The notes beneath the pieces were generated by a model. The model was not told the origin of the DNA. It saw only the letters and a program-made list of their open reading frames with translations, and searched no databases. Positions 35,446-44,611 of a stretch of 64,000 nt of DNA are shown one piece after another (position 1 is the first letter of the stretch; each line of letters begins with the position of its first letter). The stretch covers positions 87,373 through 151,372 of the forward strand of contig CAKREB010000008.1 of assembly GCA_934317005.1 (NCBI GenBank), read 5' to 3'. Made by a program: the position numbers and the translations under genes. This DNA comes from an uncultured Lachnospiraceae bacterium (GTDB taxonomy: Bacteria; Bacillota; Clostridia; Lachnospirales; Lachnospiraceae).

Positions 35446-36459
35446 TCACACTATGGTTTTATAAAAGCGGATGGTAAATACAGCTCCTTTTTCCCGTCCG
35501 TTTTTTACCTGTACGGTTCCATTCTGCTCCTGAATGATCTTTTGTGCCAATGACAATCCGATCCCTACACTATCTGCAGGATTCTGCTTTCCCTTATAGA
35601 ACCGTTCAAACAGATGTGGCATATCTTCTTTTGCAATTCCCTCTCCCTCGTCTGAGATTACGATTTCTGTATAGATCATATTTTCCGATGCCGTCACATG
35701 TATCGTACTGCCGGCGTCAGAATGTTCCATGCAATTTTTTAGAATGTTGCTGACCGCCTCTGTACTCCAGGAAAGATCCCCCTGATAGCCGCTTCCCGGT
35801 TCTATATGACAATCCCAGCCGATATCATGCAGATCCATCGGAATTGCAATTAGCTGATAAGCACTGTTGAGCATCTCCTGAACCGATACGGTTTCTTTTT
35901 TAATCCCGGATGTACCGGCATCCAGACGCGACATCTTAAGCAAAGCATAGATCAGCCATTCGATCCTGCCGAGCAGCTCGATCATTTCCCGAACTAGTTC
36001 TTTGCGACGATGAAGCTCTAAATCATCCTCATTCAAAAAATTTGCCAGAAGCCGCAGGGAAGTAAGCGGTGTTTTTAACTGATGCGAAATATCTGCCAGC
36101 GCATCTGCCAAGAAAATCTTGTCTTTTTGCAAATCCCCCGCCTGTTCCCTGAGACGTAATATCAATTTATTTAACTGATCATACAGGATTGCCAGTTCGC
36201 CTTCCTGACAGTCCTGCAAAAGTGTCATATGATCATCATGCAGTGCATTGTCTAACCGCTCTGACATAACCGCTATCTGCCGGTAACGCTTCGCGGTATA
36301 GTACAAATGAAGAATAAGAGCTGCAATTCCGGCAGCACCCACTGTCACTGCTCCTTTACTTCCTGACAGGATTCCGGTCAAAATAGTCGCTGCCAGATAT
36401 ATGACCATAAAAGAAAGACATTCTTTTTTGATCTCCGGATTTCTAAAAAATTTCATCAT
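35446..36459 (-). CDS. Sensor histidine kinase with short membrane sensor
   Basis: Kinase of 337 residues with two N-terminal helices (about 14-32 and 36-53) joined by only a few external residues, the intramembrane-sensing layout seen in kinases paired with ABC exporters. The HisKA box ADISHQLKTPLTSLR has His126. The N box (ILKNCMEHS), G1 (DEGEGIA) and G2 (SVGIGLSLAQKI) are present; NCMEHS replaces the common NAxKY form, as in several VanS/BceS-like kinases. It pairs with the regulator 15 bp upstream and probably controls the adjacent exporter genes; the exporter itself may deliver the signal. Confidence 0.93.
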   Translation of the reverse strand: MMKFFRNPEIKKECLSFMVIYLAATILTGILSGSKGAVTVGAAGIAALILHLYYTAKRYRQIAVMSERLDNALHDDHMTLLQDCQEGELAILYDQLNKLILRLREQAGDLQKDKIFLADALADISHQLKTPLTSLRLLANFLNEDDLELHRRKELVREMIELLGRIEWLIYALLKMSRLDAGTSGIKKETVSVQEMLNSAYQLIAIPMDLHDIGWDCHIEPGSGYQGDLSWSTEAVSNILKNCMEHSDAGSTIHVTASENMIYTEIVISDEGEGIAKEDMPHLFERFYKGKQNPADSVGIGLSLAQKIIQEQNGTVQVKNGREKGAVFTIRFYKTIV

Positions 36460-36474
36460 TTTCTCTACTTTCTG

Positions 36475-37149
36475 TTACATTGCGCGATATCCCATTCCGC
36501 GGATCGTCCGGATCAGTACCGGATTTTGCGGATCGGTTTCTATCTTCTGACGCAGTCTTTTGATATAGACGGTCAGCGTATTATCATTGACATATTCTCC
36601 TGCAGCGTCCCAGATTTCCTCCAGCAATTGATTCCTTGTCAGAACGATTCCCTGATGGTTCATAAAAAACAGAAGCAGGCGGTATTCCAATGCAGACAGA
36701 TCCAGTTCCTGTCCGTTTTTTGTTACAGTGCCGCCTAAGGTATCTACACAGACATCTCCCATTTCCAGCATCGGTTTTGTTTTACCACAGCGGCGCAGAA
36801 TCCCTTTTATACGCGAAACCAACTCCCTTGGGCGGAACGGTTTGCTGATATAATCATCCGCTCCCATATCCAAACCGGTCACTGTACTGTATTCGTCACC
36901 GGAGGCAGTCAGAAAAATAACCGGTATCTCTGTCGTTGCCTTGATTGCTGCACAGACAGCAAAGCCATTTCCCTCTGCCAAAGACACATCCAAAAGCACC
37001 AGATCAATCTGCGCAGCATGCTCCTCAATCTGCTCCAATGCTTTTTTCTGACCATCTGCCGATATGACAGAAAATCCCTCCTCTTTTAAAAATAGACTGA
37101 GATTTTTTACAATCTCCCGGTCATCCTCTACTAATAAAATATGAAACAT
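36475..37149 (-). CDS. OmpR-family response regulator
   Basis: Regulator of 224 residues. Receiver domain about 2-115 with acidic residues at 8-10, phospho-acceptor Asp54 (LLDVSL) and TAS/SKPF signature residues; winged-helix domain about 125-222 ending RGMGYRAM. First gene of the four-gene unit regulator, kinase, ATPase, permease. It likely activates its own operon in response to an envelope-active compound. Confidence 0.94.
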   Translation of the reverse strand: MFHILLVEDDREIVKNLSLFLKEEGFSVISADGQKKALEQIEEHAAQIDLVLLDVSLAEGNGFAVCAAIKATTEIPVIFLTASGDEYSTVTGLDMGADDYISKPFRPRELVSRIKGILRRCGKTKPMLEMGDVCVDTLGGTVTKNGQELDLSALEYRLLLFFMNHQGIVLTRNQLLEEIWDAAGEYVNDNTLTVYIKRLRQKIETDPQNPVLIRTIRGMGYRAM

Positions 37150-37186
37150 CTTTCTTTTTTCCTTTTTGGTCTATTGTTTGCTGTTT

Positions 37187-37215
37187 ATTATTCCACACCT
37201 TTTCCGACATTGCAA
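37187..37215 (-). promoter_or_regulatory. Promoter of the two-component/ABC exporter operon
   Basis: TTGCAA (37215-37210) and AATAAT (37192-37187) on the minus strand, 17-bp spacing, about 40 bp before the regulator start. Confidence 0.55.
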
Positions 37216-37256
37216 CATCCCACTACGTTCTTTCTTATATTTGCAATGCAGGACGT

Positions 37257-38024
37257 TTATTTCACCTTGCTATATACTTCGTCAGAAACCGGCTCGCACC
37301 ACTCATTAGAACACTCTGTTCCCGGTACTTCTACAGCCAGATGCGAGAACCATTCATTTGGTGCAGCTCCATGCCAGTGTTTTACTTCCGGCGGAATATT
37401 AATGCAGTCACCCGGCTTCATCTCAATCGGGTCTTTTCCTTCCTCCTGATAATAACCACGGCCGGCAACACACACAAGGATCTGTCCCCCACCTGTTTTG
37501 GCATGATGAATATGCCAGTTATTCCGGCATCCCGGCTCAAACGTTACATTAAAGATACCAACTTGATCGGTTGATACCGGCGCCAAATAGCTGTTTCCAA
37601 TGAAATACTGCGCAAATGCATCATTTGGTGCACCGATTGGAAATACCATAGACTTTGCATGTGCTCTCATCGCTTCATCCTCGTATGGCAGATCCCCCTC
37701 TGACACATTCCATACTTCCTTTGCCAGATTAAATACTGCCCATCCCTTTGGCCATCCTGTATAAAATGCCGTATGTGTGATGATCGCTGCGATCTCTTTC
37801 TGTGTCACTCCATGATCCTTTGCATTCTGCAGATGAAAACGCAGAGAAGAATCGGTGATGCCGGAAGCCATCAAAGCTACAACGGTTATGATACTTCTTG
37901 TCTTTCCATCAATATCCTGATTATTCCAGTTTTCACCAAAAAGAACATCATCATTAAAATGTGCAAATGCCGGTGCAAATTCTCCCAGTGCATTTCTTCC
38001 TGCTGTCTGTACGATTTTTTCCAT
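37257..38024 (-). CDS. Carboxymuconolactone decarboxylase-like plus cupin protein
   Basis: Fusion of 255 residues. The N-terminal half (about 20-115) matches CMD/AhpD-like helices (VVALMASGITDSSLRFHLQNA, KEIAAIITHTAFYTGWPKG), but the CxxC of AhpD is absent, so peroxidase activity is unlikely. The C-terminal half (about 150-240) is a cupin with the metal-ligand pattern NWHIHHAKTGGGQ and PPEVKHWHG. Such proteins are often linked to quinone or aromatic metabolism and controlled by LysR regulators, and a LysR gene lies nearby. The ATG at 38024 has only a weak AGG upstream; 17 more codons are open. Confidence 0.82.
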   Translation of the reverse strand: MEKIVQTAGRNALGEFAPAFAHFNDDVLFGENWNNQDIDGKTRSIITVVALMASGITDSSLRFHLQNAKDHGVTQKEIAAIITHTAFYTGWPKGWAVFNLAKEVWNVSEGDLPYEDEAMRAHAKSMVFPIGAPNDAFAQYFIGNSYLAPVSTDQVGIFNVTFEPGCRNNWHIHHAKTGGGQILVCVAGRGYYQEEGKDPIEMKPGDCINIPPEVKHWHGAAPNEWFSHLAVEVPGTECSNEWCEPVSDEVYSKVK

Positions 38025-38268
38025 AATAATACCTATGCCTTTCCGTAGCCTGCAAACTCTGGACTGCAGGCACAATAACTAAAATATGCTACCAGCTTTT
38101 TTTCATTGTCATCTTCCTTTCTGTCTTTGAAACATTTTTTGAGTGATAGAAAACTATGACATTTCTATGATTGTGTTGTTGCTCTCAGAAATGTTTTTCA
38201 TGTTATTTTGATACTTCTATTGTATCTGCGAGGTCTTTTTATGTCCAATGCTTATATATGATACTTTA

Positions 38269-38583
38269 CTATGCTTCAAAGGCATTAATTTCTCCAATAA
38301 AAGCCCGTACCACACGGGAATGTGGAATATTCCTGCGCCATGCAATGACTGTGTTTGCGCTAATTTCAGGAGAAAGTCTTCTTTGTACAATCAGATCCTC
38401 ACGCCAGTATTTGATAGCTCCTTCAATAGAGACCTGATATTCCAGACCGTTTATGACCATCACCCCTGCATTCGTACCAAGATTACTGGTAAATGCAACA
38501 TTTAACCGGTCATAATCTTTCCCAAACCAATTGGCAAGCTCACTCTGCACACTGGTTCTTTCCGGCAGTATCAAAGGTTTCAT
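38269..38583 (-). pseudogene. C-terminal fragment of a LysR-family regulator
   Basis: A 104-codon frame whose product matches only the last part of a LysR effector domain: PLILPER, WFGKDYDRLNV, TNAGVMVINGLEYQVSIEG and RRLSPEISANTVIAWRR. The DNA-binding helix-turn-helix and first half of the sensor domain are missing. It begins six bases after an intact LysR gene, so recombination may have removed its 5' part. Without a DNA-binding domain it cannot work as a regulator; whether it is still translated is unknown. Confidence 0.7.
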
Positions 38584-38589
38584 CGTATA

Positions 38590-39495
38590 TTACACTGACT
38601 TTGATACAAATTCCTCCAAAAGCAATTTCTTCCATTTCTGTGCGGCAATACTCATAGAACGTTTCGAATCATAAACCATACTGACATAACGCATAGGAAT
38701 GCTATCTTTTAACATAACTTGAAAGATCTCTTGATTACTTATGGCTTTTCTTGCCATGATCTCCGGTAAGAATGCCAGACCAAGTTCACTTTTTACCAAC
38801 GGTAGTACCTGATCTGTGGTAGCAGCCTCTATATCAGGTGCAAAAGGCACTTTCTTAGATAGAAACAACTGATTATAAAATTGATACGTTGTTGTACCTG
38901 TTCCCAGGCAGATAAAAGGATACTTTTTTAAATCAGATAATAACAACGTCTGTTTTGTAAGTGCCATAAAAGTGTTTCCTGCCACTAAGATTTCCTGAAA
39001 TTTCTGAAGTTTCATTGCCTTTAATGGTGATTCCAGTTTTATTGGTGTCGTAACAACCGCAAAATCAATTTCTCCATTTCGCACTGCCTGCACCGCCTGT
39101 GGAGTGGAATAATTATATAGTTTTAAGCGCACTCCCGGGTAAGTGATATGAAACTTCTTTAGCCGGTCAAGCAGATATATGTTCAAAGCGATTTCACTGG
39201 CTCCAATGGAGATGCTGCCATGCTCCAGTCTGGCACAACTCAATAATTCTTCTTCTGCCAATTGAAACTGCATCATGGCTGCCGCTACTCGCTCATACAG
39301 CTTTTCGCCTTCCGGTGTTAAATAAACACCCCGGTTTGTCCTGACAAATAAAATGCAATTGATTTCCTGTTCCAGGCAATTCATTGCACGTGTAACATTC
39401 GGCTGACTGCTTCCTAATGCATGTGCTGCCTTTGTAAAGTTATTGTATTTTGCCACATAATAAAATATTTTATAGTATTCAAAATTTACATTCAT
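38590..39495 (-). CDS. LysR-family transcriptional regulator
   Basis: Regulator of 301 residues. The N-terminal winged helix-turn-helix (FEYYKIFYYVAKYNNFTKAA, then SQPNVTRAMNCLEQEI) is followed by a linker helix and two effector subdomains (about 90-290). LysR proteins respond to small metabolites and often act on a divergent neighbour. Here the divergent neighbour is the unknown gene at 39678 with its ThrE-type exporter, a plausible target. Start at 39495 chosen for GAGAGG; the frame runs 15 codons further. Confidence 0.92.
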   Translation of the reverse strand: MNVNFEYYKIFYYVAKYNNFTKAAHALGSSQPNVTRAMNCLEQEINCILFVRTNRGVYLTPEGEKLYERVAAAMMQFQLAEEELLSCARLEHGSISIGASEIALNIYLLDRLKKFHITYPGVRLKLYNYSTPQAVQAVRNGEIDFAVVTTPIKLESPLKAMKLQKFQEILVAGNTFMALTKQTLLLSDLKKYPFICLGTGTTTYQFYNQLFLSKKVPFAPDIEAATTDQVLPLVKSELGLAFLPEIMARKAISNQEIFQVMLKDSIPMRYVSMVYDSKRSMSIAAQKWKKLLLEEFVSKSV

Positions 39496-39677
39496 TCTGG
39501 TCCTCTCTGACATATCATATATATATATCTGCCATATCAATAATAGTCTTTACTTATCTCTATCTTCCTATTATAATCATTCTAAAACAAAAGACAATAT
39601 ATAGCAGATACTATCGGGCATACATTGCAAATGATTTATGAAAAACGATATTTAAATTATATCAGGGAGATGATTTT

Positions 39678-40475
39678 ATGTCATTAGTACTACCAAGAGA
39701 ACAAGCTGTGGAAAATATTTTTTCTAGGATTTTGGCTTCAGATAAAGCCTGTGAAAGACTGATTGAAACATTTTACGATCATTTGTGCGATGACAATCGC
39801 TATATGGATCCGGATCCTCACCACTTTGCAGAAGTTTTACTGACCGCATATAAGAATGGTGATGTAAGTGCACTCTTATTAGAGCTGTGCCACCGCAGTA
39901 TGTTTGACCTCTTAAAAGAAGCCTATCTGATTCCAAGACGTTTTCACGGAAAAGCCGGGGAAAATCCGGTGCTTTTAACCGATGCAGACGGTAATCTGTT
40001 AGAAGAGAAAAAATCATCTGTAACGAAACATGAATATAAAAAATTTCAGGAAATTTATAATGCGCATCCTGCCGCTCCACGTTCCAAGCTCTATCTTGCT
40101 GACGGTTATCATCTTGTCCGCTACTATACTACGGATATGAATATCTGTGAAAAGCAGGAAAATAAGGAACGAGGTATTTTAATCTTATACGCACTTCCAG
40201 ATACCAAAAAGTTAAACCTCACGGAGGCCCAGGCATATGATGTCATCTGGTCAACTTTTCACGATATCCAAAGGGAAGCTTTTTCTGCCGTTGTATTTTA
40301 TGGGCAGGAAACCGGAACAAAGTCCGGAAAATCTTTTGATGAGTTAGGCGTTCTTTTGCCAATTCACCAGTTTGAGAATAAAATGCTTCACCATCTTTCT
40401 GCCATTGATGGACTGGTTTTATCCTGCCGCGAAAAAATGATAAAAGTTGCCGGTACTAATAGTCTAGATTTATAG
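39678..40475 (+). CDS. Conserved hypothetical protein, operon with ThrE-type exporter
   Basis: Soluble protein of 265 residues that I do not recognise. It has no signal peptide or membrane helix. It starts with a helical region (AVENIFSRILASDKACERL), has RSKLYLADGYHLVRYYTTD in the middle and a predicted beta/alpha C-terminal part (AFSAVVFYGQETG, DELGVLLP). The codon pattern and GGGAG before the ATG support expression. It is 28 bp ahead of the exporter gene and divergent from the LysR gene, so it may be part of an amino-acid or related export function. Confidence 0.8.
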   Translation: MSLVLPREQAVENIFSRILASDKACERLIETFYDHLCDDNRYMDPDPHHFAEVLLTAYKNGDVSALLLELCHRSMFDLLKEAYLIPRRFHGKAGENPVLLTDADGNLLEEKKSSVTKHEYKKFQEIYNAHPAAPRSKLYLADGYHLVRYYTTDMNICEKQENKERGILILYALPDTKKLNLTEAQAYDVIWSTFHDIQREAFSAVVFYGQETGTKSGKSFDELGVLLPIHQFENKMLHHLSAIDGLVLSCREKMIKVAGTNSLDL

Positions 40476-40503
40476 TTAATAATATAAGGAGTATGATATA
40501 CAA

Positions 40504-41835
40504 ATGATTTATCAGACAAACATCAAAAAAAATCATATGGATATTCTTTGGCATGAATATGCCGATCCATCCGATACAACTCCCATCACAGAAGCAAATC
40601 TCTCCGCTAAAGCATCGGTAATCGGACGTGTTGGTATTATGATGCTTGCTTGCGGTACCGGAGCATGGCGTGTCCGAAGCTCCATGAACGAACTTTCCGA
40701 GTTGATGAATATGACATGTACCGTTGATATTGGGCTGATGTCTATTAATTATACCTGTTTCGACGGAAAAGAAAGTTTCAGCCAGTCTCTATGTTTGACA
40801 AATACAGGAGTTAATACTTCTCAACTAAATCGTCTCGAAAAATTTGTGATGAGCTTTTCAGCAAATGAACGGAATAAAAATTGTGAGGAAATCCATTCTA
40901 AGTTAGACCGGATTGAAAAAATCCACGGACTCTACTCTCCTATTGCATTGGCATTGGCAGCAGCACTTGCGTGTGGGTCGTTCACTTTCCTTTTGGGTGG
41001 AGGCGTCGTAGAAATGATGTGTGCTTTTGTTGGAGCAGGTATTGGAAATTATATCCGATGCAAACTTTCCAAACATCATCTAACCTTATTTTTATGCATT
41101 ATTGCTTCCGTTTCAGCTGCCTGCCTTTCCTACACCGTTCTGCTAAAGTTATTAGAGTTGATATTTTCTGTACGCTTGCAGCATGAAGCCGGTTATATTT
41201 GTTCCATGTTATTTATCATTCCTGGATTTCCTTTTATCACAAGCGGCATTGATCTTGCCAAACTGGATATGCGTTCCGGTTCCGAAAGATTGATGTACTC
41301 TTTGATCATTATAACGGTTTCTACGATGACAGCATGGATTCTTGCTATGTTGCTTGGTTTGAAACCAATTCCATTTTTGCCACTGCATCTTGCTTTATGG
41401 CAATGGATCTTGTTTCGATTGCTAACCAGTTTTTGTGGTGTATTTGGATTTTCGATTATGTTTAATAGTCCCATTAAACTTGCCGTAGCGGCTGCAATCA
41501 TAGGTGCTATATCTAATACAACCCGTTTGGAACTCATTGATCTTTGCTCTCTTCCGCCTGCTACAGCAGCTTTTATTGGTGCATTTATTGCCGGTATCCT
41601 CGCATCTACGTTAAAGGGGGTAGCCGGATATCCACGAATCTCTATTACAGTTCCATCTATTGTGATCATGGTACCGGGATTATATTTATATAAAGGATTC
41701 TATAATCTTGGAATTATGAATCTTAGTTCAGCCGCTTCGTGGCTCGCATCCGCATTATTGATTATTTTGGCACTGCCATTAGGTCTTATCTTTGCCCGTA
41801 TTCTTACAGATAAAACCTTCCGGTATTGCACTTAA
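40504..41835 (+). CDS. Threonine/serine exporter family protein (ThrE type, fused)
   Basis: Membrane protein of 443 residues carrying both ThrE parts in one chain: the N-terminal DUF1212 domain (about 30-265; GVGIMMLACGTGAWRVR-like opening with a long amphipathic region, then five helices) and the C-terminal DUF3815 domain (about 270-440; RLELIDLCSLPPATAAFIGAF, YPRISITVPSIVIMVPG). Members export threonine, serine and similar amino acids or dipeptides. Many Firmicutes split the two domains into two genes; here they are fused as in Corynebacterium ThrE. AAGGAG precedes the start. The substrate is inferred only from the family. Confidence 0.88.
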   Translation: MIYQTNIKKNHMDILWHEYADPSDTTPITEANLSAKASVIGRVGIMMLACGTGAWRVRSSMNELSELMNMTCTVDIGLMSINYTCFDGKESFSQSLCLTNTGVNTSQLNRLEKFVMSFSANERNKNCEEIHSKLDRIEKIHGLYSPIALALAAALACGSFTFLLGGGVVEMMCAFVGAGIGNYIRCKLSKHHLTLFLCIIASVSAACLSYTVLLKLLELIFSVRLQHEAGYICSMLFIIPGFPFITSGIDLAKLDMRSGSERLMYSLIIITVSTMTAWILAMLLGLKPIPFLPLHLALWQWILFRLLTSFCGVFGFSIMFNSPIKLAVAAAIIGAISNTTRLELIDLCSLPPATAAFIGAFIAGILASTLKGVAGYPRISITVPSIVIMVPGLYLYKGFYNLGIMNLSSAASWLASALLIILALPLGLIFARILTDKTFRYCT

Positions 41836-41891
41836 TTGCTACAAAACACAATATCAGAAAGCAAAACTAAACAGAAAGCGTGGAAATCAAA

Positions 41892-42572
41892 ATGAACTCT
41901 TTGAAACATTATCGTCCGCAGATACAAATGTCTGAATCTTTTCTTACTGCAGCTCTCTTATCCATATCAGGGGGCTTGCAAGATGTTTATACCTACATAG
42001 CAAGAGGCCATGTATTTGCAAATGCCCAGACCGGAAATATTGTTTTACTCAGTCAAAATCTTTTTGCTCATAACTGGTATCAGGCGCTTCATTACTTTAT
42101 TCCACTTCTATTCTTTTCATTGGGTGTTGCCGCCGCAACACTGATACGGCAATCCTTTCAAAATCTGGAACGCATTCATTGGCGACAGATCATCGTCATT
42201 TTGGAAATCTTACTGCTTTTTATTGTAGGATTCATCCCTAAAAACCTCAATCTTATTGCCAATGCACTTGTTTCGTTCTCCTGTGCCATGCAGGTACAGT
42301 CCTTTCGAAAAGTTGACAGCTATGCTTTTTCCAGTACCATGTGTATCGGTAATATCCGCAGTGGCATGGAGTCATTATGTTCTTACAAACAAAACCATGA
42401 TAAACAGACCCTTTATAAATCCTTTCACTACTTCGGCATTATTTTCCTTTTTGGACTTGGTGCCGGTTTGGGAAGTGTTCTGATCTTACATTTTACTATG
42501 CGTACTGTATGGTTTTCCTGTCTGCTTTTATTTAGCAGCTTCTCCCTTATGTTTATACAGCAAAAGGAGTGA
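41892..42572 (+). CDS. YoaK/DUF1275 family membrane protein
   Basis: Six-helix membrane protein of about 226 residues. The DUF1275 pattern is clear: LLSISGGLQDVYTYIARGHVFANAQTGNIVLL near the start, then MQVQSFRKV and TMCIGNIRSGMESL. The function is unknown; some are guessed to be transporters. A GTG at 41880 is also possible but neither start has a strong ribosome binding site; GGA lies ten bases before 41892. It follows the exporter by 56 bp and is probably the last gene of the operon. Confidence 0.85.
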   Translation: MNSLKHYRPQIQMSESFLTAALLSISGGLQDVYTYIARGHVFANAQTGNIVLLSQNLFAHNWYQALHYFIPLLFFSLGVAAATLIRQSFQNLERIHWRQIIVILEILLLFIVGFIPKNLNLIANALVSFSCAMQVQSFRKVDSYAFSSTMCIGNIRSGMESLCSYKQNHDKQTLYKSFHYFGIIFLFGLGAGLGSVLILHFTMRTVWFSCLLLFSSFSLMFIQQKE

Positions 42573-42591
42573 TCTTTTTGCTTTGATCTCA

Positions 42592-42643
42592 GACAAAATA
42601 AGCAGCAATAACCGTATTCCTACTGTTATGCTGCTCATTTTGT
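42592..42643 (+). terminator. Long hairpin after the ThrE-YoaK operon
   Basis: CAAAATAAGCAGCAATAAC pairs with GTTATGCTGCTCATTTTG (about 17 of 18 pairs) around a 12-base loop, 20 bp past the last stop. The T run is interrupted, so it is a probable but not classical terminator. Confidence 0.6.
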
Positions 42644-42695
42644 TCTGTCCAGATATTTCATTAAAAAAACGAAGCATTGTTATGGAATCAGAAAA

Positions 42696-42950
42696 TCATC
42701 CCTGCAAACCATTTGACTGACGAATCATATCCTCCACAACAATATCGTAAATCTCTCCGATGGAATTACAGTACTCTAAAATTTTCCAAGGTTCATTTGT
42801 ATGAAAATGAATCTTTACCAAATCTTCATCGCCTGCTGCAATCAGGCTGTTTCCCTTAAAATGTTCTGTAATATAGTCGGATATTTCATCCTCATCTAAA
42901 TCTTTATCACGTCTGTCAATCAGCAGCTGTGTATCATAGCGATAGGCAAA
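42696..42950 (-). pseudogene. C-terminal fragment of a DAK/FakA-like (DAK2-fusion) protein
   Basis: A minus-strand frame of 84 codons with no start, running into a TAG at 42953-42951. Its product contains YRYDTQLLIDRRD, DYITEHFKGNSLIAAGDEDLVKIHFHTNEPWKILEYC and GEIYDIVVEDM, the end of the kinase-associated domain of FakA/YloV-type proteins. The rest of the gene is missing: ten bases further begins the plus-strand SulP gene. This marks a deletion or rearrangement junction at about 42950. It is outside the usual ORF listings because no start codon remains. Confidence 0.75.
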
Positions 42951-42959
42951 CTATTTGAA

Positions 42960-44605
42960 ATGAACGAATTAAGACCAAAGCTTTTTGATGTAATGAAGCA
43001 TTACACCAAATCACAGTTATTAAAAGATATAATTTCCGGTATCATCGTTGCAATTATTGCACTTCCACTTTCTATCGCACTTGCCATTGCGTCTGGTGTC
43101 GGCCCGGAACAGGGACTCTATACAGCAATCATAGCCGGATTCTTTATTTCATTTTTTGGCGGAAACCGTGTACAGAGATTGGCGGCCCAACTGCTGCTTT
43201 TGTCGTTATCATATATGGTATTGTAGCAGAATATGGAACTGACGGGCTCATCGTTGCCACCATTTTAGCCGGTATTATCCTGATAATCATGGGATTTTGC
43301 CGATTTGGTTCACTGATCAAGTACATTCCTTATACGATTACAACAGGTTTTACATGTGGAATTGCCGTCACTCTTTTTGTCGGGCAGCTGAAAGACTTTT
43401 TGGAACTTGATATTATGTCCGTTCCTTCTGCATTTTTAGACAAGATTATTACTTATGCTAAAAATATCACAACATTAAATGTTACTACTACCATAATAGG
43501 TATCATAGCAATCTTTATTATGTTGATTTGGCCAAAGCTTACAGATAAAATTCCCGGATCGCTTGTTGCTATCATCACAACTACTGCCATCGTATATTTT
43601 GCAAAACTTCCAGTAAATACGATTGGCAGTGTATATGGTAAACTTAATTCAGCATTTCCAGCATTTCATGTTCCTTCCTTTTCCATGAAGCTGATCCAGC
43701 AAATGTTTTCTCCGGCATTTACCATTGCCATTCTTGCTGCCATTGAATCACTTCTGTCAGCCGTTGTCTCTGATGGTATGATTGGCGACACACACAAATC
43801 AAATGCAGAGTTGATTGGGCAAGGTCTAGGCAACATCTTTTCCGGATTGTTTGGCGGAATCCCGGCTACCGGCGCTATTGCCAGAACAGCTGCCAATGTT
43901 AGAAATGGAGGCCGAACTCCGATTGCCGGTATTGCGCATTGTGCCACATTAACCATCATTCTTTTAGTATTAATGCCACTTGCTGCTCTGATTCCTATGA
44001 CAACTCTTGCTGCAGTTCTTTTGGTAGTTGCTGCCAATATGGCAGACTGGTCATCTTTTTTCGGTCTCTGTAAAAGTGCTCCCAAAAGTGATATTATCGT
44101 GTTGATAGTAACCTTTTTTCTGACCGTATTTTTTGATCTTGTAGTAGCAATTGAAATTGGTGTCGTCCTTGCTGCACTTCTCTTTATGAAGCGTATGGCA
44201 GAAACCGCAGATATCAAAGCATGGAAATATACAGATTCTCCAGACATCACTCCGGGAGAAGCAGAAAAGCTTCGTGAAATCCCACACTCTATCAGTGTTT
44301 TTGAAATATGTGGACCAATGTTTTTTGCTGCAGCTGATCAAATTTTAAATATCAATAGTAGTCATCACACGAAAGTTGTTGTCATCCGGATGCGAAGTGT
44401 TCCCGCCATTGATGCAAGTGCAATGCGTTCTTTACATGAGCTTGTCGCACGTGCTAAGAAAAAAAATATTACACTTCTTTTCTCTCACGTCAATGAACAG
44501 CCTATGCATGTCATGGAAAAAGATGGATTTATTGCGTTAGTTGGAAAGCAAAATTTTCATGACAATATTATTGATGCATTAGACTATGCCGAAAGTCTTG
44601 TGTAA
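42960..44605 (+). pseudogene. SulP-family anion transporter, frameshifted
   Basis: The two halves of one SulP transporter lie in different frames. The first 88 codons (MNELRPKLFDVMKHYTKSQL, then PLSIALAIASGVGPEQGLYTAI) end at a stop at 43226; the remaining protein continues in another frame from about 43178 as IGGPTAAFVVIIYG through the STAS domain (about the last 110 residues: SISVFEICGPMFF, VIRMRSVPAIDASAMRSL). At 43173-43177 CAGAG carries two extra bases compared with the expected CAG-ATT. SulP proteins move sulfate, bicarbonate or other anions. There is no good ribosome binding site before the ATG at 42960, and an opposing gene fragment abuts it. A sequencing error is possible, but context favours a real pseudogene. 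Confidence 0.85.
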
Positions 44606-44611
44606 TCATTG

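Noticed and set aside
43666..44250. 194-codon minus-strand frame across the SulP gene
   Set aside because: It is the shadow of the well-supported SulP second half, which carries clear transporter and STAS motifs.
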